This document shows positions 7,056 through 13,123 of a stretch of DNA of 18,633 nt, piece after piece. Below the pieces are notes generated by a model, which worked only from the letters and a program-made list of their open reading frames with translations, had not been told where the DNA came from and searched no databases. Positions within the stretch are counted from its first letter, which is position 1. The number at the start of each line of letters is the position of its first letter. Source of the DNA: CAZEJK01 sp964512045 (lineage in GTDB: Bacteria; Acidobacteriota; Thermoanaerobaculia; Thermoanaerobaculales; Sulfomarinibacteraceae); contig CAZEJK010000093.1 in NCBI GenBank assembly GCA_964512045.1, forward strand, positions 1 through 18,633. Direction: 5' to 3'. Both the position numbers and the translations under genes were made by a program.

Positions 7056-7932
7056 CGGCTCCCCCTTCAGTACCGCGGGTGGCCTTGTTTACAAGTGTTC
7101 CGAGCTCATCACGGACCATCGGGTCCGGATCGTTGGTGGCAAGGTTCTCCAGCTCAGGGAGAATCTCCGGGACATGGGGCAGAAGCTGCTCGGCTGCCTC
7201 GAGACGCATCTCAGGTCGAGCGTGGCGCAAGATGCGGCGGAGAATCTCCTCCGCCCGGTCCGCCGGGTCGCCTCCCCGGGCAAGGATGATCCCCAGACCC
7301 CGCACCGCCGACGGCGAGTCGCGGAACGCTCCGAGGAACTCCGCGACGATCTCCGGGTCGTAGATGGCCAGGATCCGGTCCATCCGCTCCTCTGCATCGG
7401 GACCTTCGTCCTTCTCGGCTGCCAGCAGTGAGGCACGCAGCTCCTCGTCACGGATCTGATCGATCGCGGTCTTGCGCAGCAGTGGCGCTCTCAGGCTGCG
7501 CAGCAGCTCCAGAAGCAGCTCCTGATCCGCAAACATGTTGATGGCGATACGACGGGCGGTGACGTTGTAGGCAGGGTCCTTCGCGATCTCGGTGAGGAGA
7601 CCCTGGTCGTCGATCCGCTCGAAGCACGCCATCATGACCTCGGGGTTCTTGCGCTCCTTGAGCACGTCAGCTACCACCCGCTGGTCCTCGAGGGATGCGA
7701 TGGCCTTGAGCCGCGCATCCAGATGCTGACCGTGGAGCGCGACCTCCTTGAGACGGCCCTGGTCACGGCCCTCGGCCAGACGACGCACCGCCTTCAGCCG
7801 TACCTCGAGGTCCTCATCGCCGCGCGCCAGCTCGACGAGGATATCGTTCGTCTGGACATCATCGATGGCCTGTCTGCGCACCGCCGCCTTGCTATGCCGG
7901 TGACGCGGCCGGAACAGGTCCTGGAGTGGCAT
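7030..7932 (-). CDS. HEAT-repeat protein
   Basis: A 300-residue, highly charged, all-helical protein. Repeating units of about 25-30 residues with the pattern ...D..VR..A...L..., for example EDLEVRLKAVRRLAE, LDARLKAIASLED and RPEMRLEAAEQLLP, are typical of HEAT/PBS-lyase-like repeats. There is no signal peptide or membrane segment, so it is cytosolic. HEAT solenoids are protein-binding scaffolds. Lying between the redox subunits and the receiver/kinase pair, it may link or assemble them. AGGAGGGAGG lies just before the ATG. The gene begins 24 nt after the iron-sulfur gene stops. The C-terminal tail is Gly/Asp-rich and probably disordered. The exact partner is unknown. Confidence 0.8.
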   Translation of the reverse strand: MPLQDLFRPRHRHSKAAVRRQAIDDVQTNDILVELARGDEDLEVRLKAVRRLAEGRDQGRLKEVALHGQHLDARLKAIASLEDQRVVADVLKERKNPEVMMACFERIDDQGLLTEIAKDPAYNVTARRIAINMFADQELLLELLRSLRAPLLRKTAIDQIRDEELRASLLAAEKDEGPDAEERMDRILAIYDPEIVAEFLGAFRDSPSAVRGLGIILARGGDPADRAEEILRRILRHARPEMRLEAAEQLLPHVPEILPELENLATNDPDPMVRDELGTLVNKATRGTEGGADGDDLGGG

Positions 7933-7956
7933 CGTCGCCTCCCTCCTGATCGGGCT

Positions 7957-9567
7957 CTAGTGGAAGTCCCACTCCAGGAAGCCCTCCTTGACATCGACCA
8001 TGGCGTTGACGATCAGCTCCACCAGACCACCGTACATGATCCCGCACCGCTCCCACGCATCGTAGTAGCCGAGAATGTCGCGCATCTGACCCTTGCAGTT
8101 GGAGCAGGGGGCACACACGTACTTCTTCGTCTCGGGCTCGATCGAGTCGGAGAACGCTTCGAGAATCTGGCGGAACTTCAGCCGACCCGAGACTCGCGTC
8201 CGCCACTCCTGGAAGTTCATCGAGTTGCCCACTGCGAAACCGGAGCCACCGCCACAGCAGTAGTTGTTGACGCCGCTCGGGGTCATCTCGCGGAACTGCG
8301 GACAGATCTTCTTGAGGATGTTGCGTTGCGGCAGGTTGATCCCCATGGAGCGCGTGATGTTGCACGGATCGTGCACCGTCACCGGGAAGTCGTTGCGAGA
8401 CGGGTCGATCATGATCTTCTCGTTGCACACCAGATCCTCGAGCGCCACCAGGCAGCTCTCCGCCGGCACCTTCAGCTCCGACGGCACCACCCGATCGGCG
8501 ATCGGCATCAGCGCCTTGTGCGCATGCCCACACTCCCCCACGAGGATCTTCTTGACGCCGAGCTTCTTGGCGATCTCGTAGTGCTTGACGGCAATCCGCG
8601 AGTACTGCATATCGTCGTAGAACAGCCCGTAGTTGACCGAGTCATAGCCGACCATCTCCGACGACAGGGTCCACTTGATCCCCGCAAGCTCGAGGATGAT
8701 GGCGAACGCTTGCAGGTTCTCCGGCCACGACAGGAACTCGCCGGCGTTGTGCATCACCAGGTACTCGGCGCCCTCCACGTCGATCGGCATCTTCAGGTTC
8801 AGGCCGACCTTCTCCTCGATGTCCTCCTCGGCGAACTCGAGCACGTCCATCAGTCCCGCCGGGTTCAGACCCGTCGAGGAGCCCGTCGACAGCTGCTTGA
8901 CCGTGCCGACGTCATGCAGCTCGGCCATCGAGATTCCGAGCTCCTGGGAGAACAGCTTGCGAATCTCCCGAGTCAGCATGCCGTTGTCGACTCCAACCGG
9001 GCAGTGCTGCGCACACCGCCGACAGAGCGTGCACCGGTAGCTCAGCTCCGCCAACCGCACCAGGGTGTCCCAGTTCAGCTCGATATCGTTGCCTCGCAGC
9101 TTCAAAAACAGCTGGCCACCCGGCTTGACGTAGCGGTCGACGATCTTGCGCAGGACCTCGGCCCGGAATGTGGGCCGATACATCTCGAGCTCACCAGCCG
9201 CGGTGTAGATCGGGCACGCGCTTGCACACGTCTGGCACTTGACGCAGTTCTCCATCGACAGCAGGAGCGGCTGGAGGAACGTCCAGTTGTCCTCACGGCT
9301 GAGAAGCTTGCGCAGACCAACGAGAAACTGGGCGACCTTCTCGTCCTTCTCCTCCTCGCTGGCCGGCCTGGCGATCTTCAAGGCACTCACGCCGTCCGGT
9401 CCCGCCTGGATCCGCTCTCTCTGCGCATCCGTCAGACTCGGGATCGGCGTGTCCTCCCAGTCGTGGTACGGGTACGGCAGCGGCACCAGCTCGTTGACAT
9501 CGAGCCCTTCGTTGTCGGCAAGAAACCTGCCGATGTCTTGCGGCATCTGGAAGTCGGGGGTCGGCAT
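7957..9567 (-). CDS. CCG-domain iron-sulfur protein (DsrK/TmcB/HdrD-like)
   Basis: A 536-residue cytosolic redox subunit. Two ferredoxin-type [4Fe-4S] motifs are C108/C111/C114/C118 (CVKCQTCASACP) and C179/C182/C185/C189 (CTLCRRCAQHCP). The C-terminal half holds CCG (DUF224) sequence: C346 in GECGHAH, C402 in HDPCN, C437-C438 in YCCGGGSG, then C485/C488/C491 in CAPCSNC. In HdrB/HdrD and DsrK such residues bind a special [4Fe-4S] centre that handles disulfides or thiols. With the cytochrome b gene 1 nt upstream it forms a membrane-bound complex exchanging electrons between menaquinone and a cytosolic partner. The ATG at 9567 has GAGGGAG 6 nt before it; a start at 9612 would overlap the upstream gene and bypass that site. 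The electron partner is unknown; no dsrAB, hdrBC or tmcA lies here. Confidence 0.9.
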   Translation of the reverse strand: MPTPDFQMPQDIGRFLADNEGLDVNELVPLPYPYHDWEDTPIPSLTDAQRERIQAGPDGVSALKIARPASEEEKDEKVAQFLVGLRKLLSREDNWTFLQPLLLSMENCVKCQTCASACPIYTAAGELEMYRPTFRAEVLRKIVDRYVKPGGQLFLKLRGNDIELNWDTLVRLAELSYRCTLCRRCAQHCPVGVDNGMLTREIRKLFSQELGISMAELHDVGTVKQLSTGSSTGLNPAGLMDVLEFAEEDIEEKVGLNLKMPIDVEGAEYLVMHNAGEFLSWPENLQAFAIILELAGIKWTLSSEMVGYDSVNYGLFYDDMQYSRIAVKHYEIAKKLGVKKILVGECGHAHKALMPIADRVVPSELKVPAESCLVALEDLVCNEKIMIDPSRNDFPVTVHDPCNITRSMGINLPQRNILKKICPQFREMTPSGVNNYCCGGGSGFAVGNSMNFQEWRTRVSGRLKFRQILEAFSDSIEPETKKYVCAPCSNCKGQMRDILGYYDAWERCGIMYGGLVELIVNAMVDVKEGFLEWDFH

Positions 9568-9568
9568 C

Positions 9569-10456
9569 TTACGCTCCCTCGTCGTTTGTGTGTGTCGGGC
9601 TGGTGGCGACATCCATCCATGTCGGGCCCCCGACGTGCTCGGCAGACCAGCTCACGCCGAAGGCAAGCGCCTCTTTCAGGCGCCGATCCGCAGGAGAACC
9701 TGCGGTCAACGGGGCGTCGTCCCAACGCACCTTGTGGTAGCTGAAGTACTTCGAAACGAAGTGGATCATCCGAGTGTACGGCATATAGAGCAGAAACAGG
9801 GCCGCGACGAACATCTGTGCGGCCAGCAGCGCTGGCGCCTCGACCGGCTGCAAGCGGAGCCAGCTGGAGACGGCCCCAACGACCGTCTCGCCGCCCAGGA
9901 CCACGACGGAGGCCACGCTGAGGATACCGAGCGCCAGCAGCAGTAGAAGGTTCAACCGGTCGACCGGAGACGTGTACGGCCGCAGCCGGCGATCGCTCGA
10001 ACGCAGGACGAGGAGGTACGCAGCGCCGATAGCCAGGAGCGCACCGCCCACCGCGCCAACCGCAGCAACGGCCGGCCAGAGTGGCGCCGCCAACAAACCG
10101 AGCGCCGCAGCCGCGAAGCCTACGGTCGCCACGATCATCAGGTACAGTCCCCAATGGAACGGCATGGAGCCCCACCACACGGGCCTGTTGAACTCCCACA
10201 CGCCCTTGAGGAAGAGGATCTCTGCTCCCATCGCTGAGACCTCGCCCACGAGACTCGTCTTGCGGGGCTTGGTCCACCAGTCCTTCTCCTCGAGGTACGA
10301 GCCTCCGTGCGCCCGGCGCGGCTCGTGTGCGACCGGATACAGCTCCCACCGGACGTGCTGCGGCGCACGTGCGTACTTGATCAGACGCATCGCGGTTCCG
10401 ATCACGAACAGGGCCACTCCGATCCAGATCCACCACGGTAAGAAGCTTGCGATCAC
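9569..10456 (-). CDS. NarI/DsrM-like membrane cytochrome b subunit
   Basis: A 295-residue integral membrane protein with about five hydrophobic segments, roughly residues 5-25, 99-121, 127-150, 168-188 and 208-226. H101 (MPFHWGLYLM) and H232 (MPYTRMIHFVSKYF) sit in membrane helices where NarI/DsrM-type proteins bind heme b, and H241 follows. The MPYTRMIHF pattern is characteristic of the cytochrome b partner of CCG iron-sulfur proteins such as DsrK and TmcB. It should oxidise or reduce menaquinone and pass electrons to the iron-sulfur subunit. The GTG at 10456 is preferred because GGGAGG lies 4-5 nt upstream; the alternative GTG at 10468 would swallow that site. It is the first gene after the sigma-54 promoter. 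A long loop at 30-95 lies on one side of the membrane. Confidence 0.85.
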   Translation of the reverse strand: MIASFLPWWIWIGVALFVIGTAMRLIKYARAPQHVRWELYPVAHEPRRAHGGSYLEEKDWWTKPRKTSLVGEVSAMGAEILFLKGVWEFNRPVWWGSMPFHWGLYLMIVATVGFAAAALGLLAAPLWPAVAAVGAVGGALLAIGAAYLLVLRSSDRRLRPYTSPVDRLNLLLLLALGILSVASVVVLGGETVVGAVSSWLRLQPVEAPALLAAQMFVAALFLLYMPYTRMIHFVSKYFSYHKVRWDDAPLTAGSPADRRLKEALAFGVSWSAEHVGGPTWMDVATSPTHTNDEGA

Positions 10457-10470
10457 GGGACCTCCCACCC

Positions 10471-10488
10471 TCGATCGTACTCGATCGA
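10471..10488 (-). promoter_or_regulatory. 5' UTR stem-loop before the cytochrome b gene
   Basis: TCGATCG and CGATCGA form a perfect 7-bp stem with a 4-nt loop directly before the GGGTGGGAGG ribosome site (10461-10470). It would lie within the predicted transcript starting near 10501. It could stabilise the mRNA 5' end, tune translation or be a protein site; the same bases also read as the direct repeat CTCGATCG (10470-10477 and 10480-10487). Confidence 0.45.
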
Positions 10489-10511
10489 ATGATTTCGCAA
10501 CTACTCAATTG

Positions 10512-10527
10512 AGCAATATCGATGCCA
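10512..10527 (-). promoter_or_regulatory. sigma-54 (RpoN) promoter of the cytochrome b operon
   Basis: The minus strand reads TGGCAT-CGATA-TTGCT, matching TGGCAY-N5-TTGCW at every defined base, with the invariant GG and GC in correct register. Transcription would start near 10501, 45 nt before the GTG at 10456. A sigma-54 promoter needs an NtrC-family activator, and one with an intact GAFTGA loop is encoded at 13113-14495. A CTCAATTGAG palindrome (10504-10513) overlaps the -12 end. Confidence 0.78.
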
Positions 10528-10546
10528 AGTTGTACACCGAAACCAG

Positions 10547-10569
10547 CAGACCGTCTCAGGTCAGACCGT
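10547..10569. repeat. direct repeat CAGACCGT upstream of the sigma-54 promoter
   Basis: CAGACCGT occurs at 10547-10554 and 10562-10569, 15 bp apart, with a third partial GACCGT at 10570-10575. They lie 46-75 bp upstream of the predicted start, between promoter and dyads. They could bind a regulator or a DNA-bending protein; this is unproven. Confidence 0.3.
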
Positions 10570-10643
10570 GACCGTTCATGCAGGGAGAACTCGCTCGCAT
10601 GCAGCACTTCTGGCAGATGAGCGCCGTGCTCACGGTCGCGTCG

Positions 10644-10695
10644 TGTCGCGACAGCGTCACGTTCTTGGAACGCAACTCCGTTACAGGGGTGTAAC
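10644..10695. promoter_or_regulatory. cluster of three dyads, candidate upstream activator sites
   Basis: Three perfect inverted repeats lie in 52 bp: TGTCGCGACA (10644-10653), CGTTC-TTG-GAACG (10660-10672) and GTTACA-GGGG-TGTAAC (10680-10695). They sit about 143-195 bp upstream of the predicted sigma-54 start, the usual distance for NtrC-family enhancer sites, and downstream of the hypE stop. The last one could instead be a hypE 3' hairpin, though no T-run follows. Which, if any, binds the regulator is not known. Confidence 0.42.
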
Positions 10696-10728
10696 TTCGC
10701 TCCCGTCAGACCCGCGGCTCGAGGGCCG

Positions 10729-11754
10729 CTAACAGATCCGCGGCAGGTCGAGACCTGACAGCAGGTCGAGCGGCCGCGTGCTGCCGGTCGCGGTCTCCAG
10801 GACGACCGGTGCACCGCCTGGCGGCTTCGGCTCCACCGTACCCACGACTACCGCCTCTTCACCCTGCGCGTGCTTCCGCAGCGTGCCGACAACGGCCTCG
10901 GCTCGTCCCGGCTCGACGAGCAGAACCGCTCGTCCCTCGCACGCCATCGCCAGGGGATCCAGCCCGAGGAGGTCGCACACCGCGCGCACTGCGCCGCGCA
11001 CCGGAACAGCCGTCTCGCGGAGGATGATGCGAACGTCGGCTCGCTCCGCCACCTCGTGACAGGTGGCCAGGAGACCGCCACGAGTCGGATCGTGCACCGC
11101 ATGCACGCCCTGTTCGTCGCCGAGCGACTCGAGGAGCCCTCCGAGAGGGGCACAGTCGGAGACCAGTCTATCGCTTGTCAGCCGGTGGCGACACGCCATG
11201 ATCGTCGCGCCGTGATCCCCCAGGGGCCCGCTGACGATCACCACATCACCAGCGGCGACCCGGCCATCGTTCCACTCCCGCCCGGGGGGAACGGTGCCGA
11301 GGCCCGCCGTCACCGCGTACAACCGATCCCCCTTGCCGTGCGGCACCACCTTCGTATCGCCCGCCACGATCTGTACGCCGGCCTCCGCCGCCGCCCGCGC
11401 GGCGCCCGCGGCACACTGCCGCACCAGCTCCAGCTCGACGCCCTCCTCGAGCACCACCGCCCAGGTGAGCCAGCGCGGCTCGGCGCCGGCCACGGCGAGA
11501 TCGTTGACCGTGCCGCATACGGAGAGGTAGCCGACGTCCCCTCCCGGAAACACTGGAGGGTCCACGACGAACGCATCCGTCGTCAGTGCCGGCGAGCCCG
11601 CACCCATGGGCGGAAGCACTGCGGCGTCACCCATCGCGTCCAGGAACGCGTTGCCGAGGCGCGCAACAAACTCGTCGCGAACCAGCTGCCGCATCAGCCG
11701 TCCACCGCCCCCGTGGGCCAGCAGGATCCGAGGCTCGCGGCCACCGCTCGTCAT
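10729..11754 (-). CDS. hypE: hydrogenase maturation factor HypE
   Basis: A 341-residue protein of the AIR-synthase/PurM-like superfamily. HypE dehydrates a carbamoylated C-terminal cysteine to a thiocyanate, the source of the CN ligands of the NiFe-hydrogenase active site. The C terminus is PRIC, so the essential terminal Cys341 is intact. N-terminal HGGGG (14-18), the GDTKVVPHGKGD segment and HDPTRGGLL are family hallmarks for ATP binding. The start at 11754 shares one base with the hypD stop (TGATG); a longer frame from 11973 lies inside hypD and is not conserved. HypE normally works with HypF, which makes carbamoyl-AMP from carbamoyl phosphate; hypF is not in this window, although carAB, which makes the substrate, is nearby. 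Confidence 0.96.
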   Translation of the reverse strand: MTSGGREPRILLAHGGGGRLMRQLVRDEFVARLGNAFLDAMGDAAVLPPMGAGSPALTTDAFVVDPPVFPGGDVGYLSVCGTVNDLAVAGAEPRWLTWAVVLEEGVELELVRQCAAGAARAAAEAGVQIVAGDTKVVPHGKGDRLYAVTAGLGTVPPGREWNDGRVAAGDVVIVSGPLGDHGATIMACRHRLTSDRLVSDCAPLGGLLESLGDEQGVHAVHDPTRGGLLATCHEVAERADVRIILRETAVPVRGAVRAVCDLLGLDPLAMACEGRAVLLVEPGRAEAVVGTLRKHAQGEEAVVVGTVEPKPPGGAPVVLETATGSTRPLDLLSGLDLPRIC

Positions 11755-12851
11755 CACACCACCGCCCGCTCGTGCCGGTACCACGCCGCACAGGCGCCCT
11801 CGCTCGACACCATGCACGCACCTACTGGACAGTCCGGTGTGCAACCAGCACCGAACAGCGGGCATGCGTCCGGAGTGATCCGGCCCGCCAGCACGTCGCC
11901 GCAGCGACAGCCCGCAGGCTCCCGCGGCTCCGGCAGATCGACGGGGATCCCGTACGCATCGAAGCTCGCCCACGTCTTCGCCAGCTGCAAGGCCGAGCCC
12001 GGAATCTCGCCGAGGCCACGCCAGCGAGCGTCTCCGGGCACGAACACCCGCTCCAGGATCTTCTGGGCCTGCAGGTTCCCCTCCGGCCGTACCACCCGGC
12101 CGTACAGGTTCTCCACCGCCGGACGGCCCACCAGCTGCTGGTCGAGCAGAGCGAGGATCCCCCGGAGCACGTCAGTCGGCGTGAAGCCCACCACCGCGCC
12201 ACCCACTCCGTGCTCGGTCGCCAAGAAGGAGAACGCATCGGAGCCCGTGACCACCGACACGTGACCGGGCAGCAGAAACCCGTCGAGGGCCACCTCGCCG
12301 CCGAGCAGCGCGCGCAACGCCGGCGGCATCACCTTGTTGCCCGCGAGCACGAGGAAGTTGTCGAGACCATCGTGCTCCGCCTCGACAGCAGCCGCCGCCA
12401 CGGTCGGCGCGGTGGTCTCGAAGCCGATGCCCAGCAAGACGACGCGTACGGCGGGGTTCGAGCGGGCGAGCTCGACGGCGTCCCGCGGTGAGTACACCAG
12501 CTCGATGGCGCCTCCTTCCGCCCGCGCGTGCTCCAGCGATCCGGAGCTGGATGGAACCCGCAGGAGGTCACCGAACGTACAGACGGTGGTCCCATCCAGG
12601 TGTGACAGGGCCTCGGCCCGGTCCAGGTAGTCGACAGCGGTCACGCACACCGGGCATCCCGGGCCAGACAACAGGCGGACGCTGTCCGGCAGCATCTGCC
12701 GCAAGCCCGCCGCCGCCACGGCATGCGTATGCGTACCGCAGACCTCCATCAACGTGACAGGCCGCACCAGCCGAGCTGCCCGCTCCCGTACTGCCTCGAC
12801 CATCGCACGGACGGCACGCGGGTCGCCATAGCCATCCCCTGGCCCACTCAT
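11754..12851 (-). CDS. hypD: hydrogenase maturation factor HypD
   Basis: A 365-residue iron-sulfur scaffold on which, with HypC, the Fe(CN)2CO group of NiFe hydrogenases is assembled. Redox and iron-binding cysteines are visible: C38 in CGTHTH and C66/C69 in GPGCPVC. The C-terminal [4Fe-4S] region carries CRCGDVL, ACPLFGAGCTP and PVGACMVSSEGACAAWY. GIGFETTAPT and LAGNKVMPPA are also family signatures. Length and motifs are complete, so the gene looks functional. It overlaps hypC by 4 nt (ATGA, 12848-12851) and hypE by 1 nt, indicating coupled translation. Confidence 0.97.
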   Translation of the reverse strand: MSGPGDGYGDPRAVRAMVEAVRERAARLVRPVTLMEVCGTHTHAVAAAGLRQMLPDSVRLLSGPGCPVCVTAVDYLDRAEALSHLDGTTVCTFGDLLRVPSSSGSLEHARAEGGAIELVYSPRDAVELARSNPAVRVVLLGIGFETTAPTVAAAAVEAEHDGLDNFLVLAGNKVMPPALRALLGGEVALDGFLLPGHVSVVTGSDAFSFLATEHGVGGAVVGFTPTDVLRGILALLDQQLVGRPAVENLYGRVVRPEGNLQAQKILERVFVPGDARWRGLGEIPGSALQLAKTWASFDAYGIPVDLPEPREPAGCRCGDVLAGRITPDACPLFGAGCTPDCPVGACMVSSEGACAAWYRHERAVV

Positions 12852-13075
12852 GCAGTCTCCTCTGCATCCGCAAGCTGCCGCAGCAGCTCGAGGGTCTGCT
12901 CGGCCTCCTCCTCGTCGATTGTGGCGATCGCGTACCCCGCGTGGACGAGCACGTACTCACCCGTCTGGGCCTCAGGCAACAGCATCAACGAGATGGTCCG
13001 CTGGACACCGTCAAGCTCCACCACACCGGACAGCTCGTCACGCTCTCGAAGTCGCATCGGGATGGCCAGACACAT
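12848..13075 (-). CDS. hypC: hydrogenase maturation chaperone HypC
   Basis: A 75-residue HypC/HybG/HupF-family chaperone starting MCLAIPM; the N-terminal Cys2, exposed after Met removal, is the essential residue that contacts iron. The GEYVLVHAGYAIATID segment is the conserved family core. It escorts iron between HypD and the hydrogenase large-subunit precursor. The ATG at 13075 has GAGGAGG 5 nt upstream; a longer frame from 13246 would run back through the regulator gene and is rejected. It begins 37 nt after the NtrC-type regulator stop, and a possible sigma-54 promoter lies across that junction. It is the first of the three hyp genes. Confidence 0.96.
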   Translation of the reverse strand: MCLAIPMRLRERDELSGVVELDGVQRTISLMLLPEAQTGEYVLVHAGYAIATIDEEEAEQTLELLRQLADAEETA

Positions 13076-13107
13076 CAACGCCTCCTCAACGTATGTCCGA
13101 TCGTGGC

Positions 13108-13123
13108 TGCAATCATGGCACCT
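13108..13123 (-). promoter_or_regulatory. possible weaker sigma-54 promoter before hypC
   Basis: The minus strand reads AGGTGC-CATGA-TTGCA, with a perfect -12 (TTGCA) and the invariant GG of the -24 in correct register, but only three of six -24 bases match TGGCAC. The start would be near 13097, 22 nt before the hypC ATG with a strong ribosome site between. It overlaps the last codons of the regulator gene. Chance is a real possibility at this match level. Confidence 0.4.

Noticed and set aside
7723..9744. Long plus-strand open frame (673 codons) antisense to the iron-sulfur gene
   Set aside because: Same shadow effect; the minus-strand protein has intact cysteine motifs and a ribosome site, and the plus-strand product has no domain.
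10509..10522. FNR-like site TTGAG-N4-ATCGA across the sigma-54 promoter
   Set aside because: Eight of ten positions match TTGAT-N4-ATCAA, but the bases are fully explained by the -12/-24 elements, and an FNR site there would not activate a sigma-54 promoter.
11755..11973. Longer N terminus of hypE
   Set aside because: The extra 73 codons lie inside hypD in another frame, are cysteine/arginine-rich and not HypE-like; the ATG at 11754 is coupled to the hypD stop.
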